From positions 1 to 7,957 of the forward strand of contig CALHWU010000173.1 in assembly GCA_938039795.1 (NCBI GenBank): DNA of 7,957 nt. The letters are read 5' to 3'. The position numbers and the translations under genes are program-made. This stretch comes from an uncultured Muribaculaceae bacterium. GTDB taxonomy: Bacteria; Bacteroidota; Bacteroidia; Bacteroidales; Muribaculaceae. The stretch's first letter is position 1; every line of letters begins with the position of its first letter. Of the stretch, positions 6,937 to 7,957 are shown one piece after another. A model generated the notes under the pieces. That model was not told the origin of the DNA, searched no databases, and saw nothing but the letters and a program-made list of their open reading frames with translations.

Positions 6937-7284
6937 TTATAAGAAAGCTGCCACACGCCGTATGCGTGCAAGCCGCTCCATGAATGACGGGTCGGATTTG
7001 GCAATTTGCTTGTTGTAATCGGCCTGAAGCCTGAGCCAGAGATCAGCTTCTATGCCTAAAGCCGCCTCAAGCAGCAGCGCGTATTCAGTATTGACGGCCC
7101 TCTTGCCGTTGAGCACCTCATTCAGTATCGAAGCGGGGATGCCGATCTCACTGGCGAGCGCCTTCTGCGATATGCCCCGGTATTCGATCTCATCCCTGAT
7201 CATTTCCCCGGGATGAATCGGCCTGCTCGGATTTAGATTGTTGGCAATCATGCGTGGCTCCACTCCTTCAAGTTTAACTTCCAT
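6937..7284 (-). CDS. higA: HigA-family antitoxin (XRE helix-turn-helix)
   Basis: Antitoxin of a type II toxin-antitoxin pair: it binds and neutralises HigB and, in characterised members, represses its own operon. The protein has 115 residues. The family hallmark PIHPGEMIRDEI (residues 22-33) leads into an XRE-type helix-turn-helix at about 38-60 (ISQKALASEIG, then ILNEVLNGKR). It is followed by ALLLEAALGIEADLWLRLQADYN, typical of the HigA / VapI-like family. The ATG at 7284 lies 9 nt after the toxin stop, so the genes form one operon. A second in-frame ATG at 7251 (MIANNLNP) has a better upstream AAGGAG and is a real alternative, but the first 11 residues resemble the N-terminal extension of Bacteroidetes homologues, so the longer form is kept. 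No strong terminator of its own is seen beyond the inverted repeat at 6853-6890. Confidence 0.9.
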   Translation of the reverse strand: MEVKLEGVEPRMIANNLNPSRPIHPGEMIRDEIEYRGISQKALASEIGIPASILNEVLNGKRAVNTEYALLLEAALGIEADLWLRLQADYNKQIAKSDPSFMERLARIRRVAAFL

Positions 7285-7293
7285 GACAATGTA

Positions 7294-7611
7294 TCATTTG
7301 TAATGGTTTGACAATTCGATGATATTGCATACAGTGAGCACCGGCTCCTTATCGCTGAGCGTGACAGAGAATTCTACTCTGTATTGGTCATTGACCCGCA
7401 CCGACGAAAGGCCTGCTTTATCTCCTTCGAGCACCTCATACCGGAGCGATCTGATGGGCCAAAGAGCTTCGATTGACGACGCCCCCTTGAGGAAGTTGAC
7501 CGCCTTTTGGTAGCGTCTGATGATATCGGGCTGGAAACGGTGCTTCTTTTCCGTACACGTTCCATCCTCATATAACTGACGCAGATACTCTTTTTCGAAC
7601 GTTACTATCAT
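7294..7611 (-). CDS. higB: HigB-family toxin (RelE/ParE superfamily)
   Basis: Toxin of the HigBA pair; studied HigB toxins are ribosome-dependent mRNA endonucleases that stop translation. The 105-residue protein starts MIVTFEKEYLRQLYEDG. It carries the family core SLRYEVLEGDKAGLSSVRV-x-DQYRVEF (residues 55-81) and ends with the IELSNHYK strand (residues 98-105) equivalent to the usual I-x-L-x-x-H-Y. Toxin-before-antitoxin order is the higBA arrangement. The ATG at 7611 is chosen over an in-frame TTG at 7635, because that TTG lies inside the -7 promoter box (7633-7640) and would not be transcribed. With a transcription start near 7626 the leader is only about 15 nt. Whether the toxin is active cannot be judged from sequence, but the gene is intact and of normal length. 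Confidence 0.9.
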   Translation of the reverse strand: MIVTFEKEYLRQLYEDGTCTEKKHRFQPDIIRRYQKAVNFLKGASSIEALWPIRSLRYEVLEGDKAGLSSVRVNDQYRVEFSVTLSDKEPVLTVCNIIELSNHYK

Positions 7612-7632
7612 GTATGCGCATATAAAACATCG

Positions 7633-7664
7633 CAAAGATACTCAATGTTTCCTAAATTCGCAAA
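7633..7664 (-). promoter_or_regulatory. Bacteroidetes-type promoter of higBA
   Basis: On the - strand TTTG (7664-7661) is followed after exactly 20 nt by TATCTTTG (7640-7633), perfect matches to both the -33 and -7 consensus elements at normal spacing. This is the best promoter in the window and fixes the toxin start at 7611. Confidence 0.8.
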
Positions 7665-7674
7665 TTTGATAATT
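7655..7674. promoter_or_regulatory. Candidate HigA operator: interrupted palindrome over the -33 box
   Basis: The core CAAATTTG (7661-7668) is a perfect palindrome containing the -33 TTTG. It is flanked symmetrically, after 2 nt on each side, by AATT (7655-7658 and 7671-7674), so 16 of 20 positions obey dyad symmetry. Position and symmetry suit autorepression by a dimeric HigA. AT-rich DNA makes such symmetry easier by chance. A second palindrome, TATGCGCATA (7613-7622), lies between the promoter and the toxin start. Confidence 0.4.
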
Positions 7675-7722
7675 CTCGTAGATCTGTTCAACTGATTTAT
7701 GACTATAACCTAACGATAAAAA

Positions 7723-7755
7723 TTTCCGGCCCTGACATCACGCCAAGGCCGGAAA
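7723..7755 (-). terminator. Intrinsic terminator of the right-edge gene
   Basis: TTTCCGGCC (7723-7731) and GGCCGGAAA (7747-7755) pair perfectly over 9 bp with a 15-nt loop. On the - strand the stem is followed by TTTTTATCG. It lies about 62 nt past the stop of the gene entering from the right edge and upstream of the higBA promoter, so it separates the two transcription units. Confidence 0.78.
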
Positions 7756-7817
7756 ACATGTTATTAAAGAATTATTATATAATCAGGAATAACGCTGACA
7801 AATTCTTATGGAATGCT

Positions 7818-7957
7818 CTAAATGATAATACCGATCTTATAGAAAGCCGCTTGTAGTAGGCGATAGGCATAGCGCAGGCTTTCGGTAGCGATATTGGCTC
7901 GGACACCGTTTTTGCGATAGGCGCGCAGATGGTCGCGAAGTATCGCCTTATGGCTCT
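7818..7957 (-). CDS. Unrecognised protein, C-terminal 45 residues only
   Basis: The frame is open from the right edge to TAG at 7820-7818 and reads from SHKAILRDHL, through RAYRKNGVRANIATES, to FYKIGIII. I do not recognise the family. The tail is basic and predicted helical, rich in R, K, Y and A, and ends with a short hydrophobic run. It is judged real because a good intrinsic terminator follows at a normal distance and because the sequence is GC-rich with coding-like codons while the DNA just after its stop turns AT-rich. The missing N-terminal part lies beyond 7957, so no function is proposed. Confidence 0.6.
   Translation of the reverse strand, partial: SHKAILRDHLRAYRKNGVRANIATESLRYAYRLLQAAFYKIGIII

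Noticed and set aside
7612..7635. Longer HigB starting at TTG 7635 (adds MRCFICAY)
   Set aside because: The TTG is part of the -7 box TATCTTTG, so it would lie upstream of the transcript; family members begin at the MIVTFEKEY methionine.
7767..7807. AAGAATT / AATTCTT pairing and the ATTATATAAT palindrome (7774-7783) downstream of the right-edge gene
   Set aside because: Almost entirely A-T in an AT-rich spacer. Chance symmetry is likely, and the GC-rich stem at 7723-7755 is the better terminator.

Overview
The window looks like chromosome from a gut-type Bacteroidales bacterium. The evidence is the fit of several promoters to the Bacteroidetes -33/-7 pattern (TTTG and TAnnTTTG), the mostly poor Shine-Dalgarno sites, and the gene repertoire: a long secreted GH2 beta-galactosidase with C-terminal carbohydrate-binding modules, a two-membrane-span cardiolipin synthase and a higBA pair. 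The GC-rich coding sequence leans towards a Muribaculaceae-like member rather than Bacteroides itself, but that placement is inference only.

Left part, + strand: the C-terminal third of NAD kinase (1-315) overlaps by ATGA the start of a YgjP/DUF45-type zinc metallopeptidase (312-1019). After a 132-nt gap holding a plausible promoter comes a complete cardiolipin synthase (1152-2609). These are core-type housekeeping genes.

Middle, - strand: a 1375-residue secreted GH2 enzyme (2693-6820) converges on the cardiolipin synthase gene. The 83 nt between the two stop codons contain a perfect 10-bp hairpin whose T-run lies on the GH2 strand. The enzyme has all five LacZ-type domains plus a chitobiase-C-like module and an F5/8-type-C (CBM32-like) module. 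Both catalytic glutamates are present, but two substrate-contacting positions of E. coli LacZ appear replaced. No SusC/SusD pair, sensor or other sugar gene lies in the window, so it stands here as a single-gene catabolic unit.

Right part, - strand: a higB toxin / higA antitoxin operon (7611 to 6937) in more AT-rich sequence, with a near-ideal Bacteroidetes promoter and an AT-rich interrupted palindrome over its -33 box. An 11-bp perfect inverted repeat abuts and overlaps the putative GH2 promoter between higA and the GH2 gene. At the right edge is the C-terminal 45 residues of an unrecognised gene, followed by a good intrinsic terminator.

No clearly new multi-gene system is visible. The points most worth following are the two promoter-associated inverted repeats, the altered active-site positions and appended modules of the GH2 enzyme, and the unidentified right-edge gene. 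No rRNA, tRNA, CRISPR array or insertion sequence was seen.
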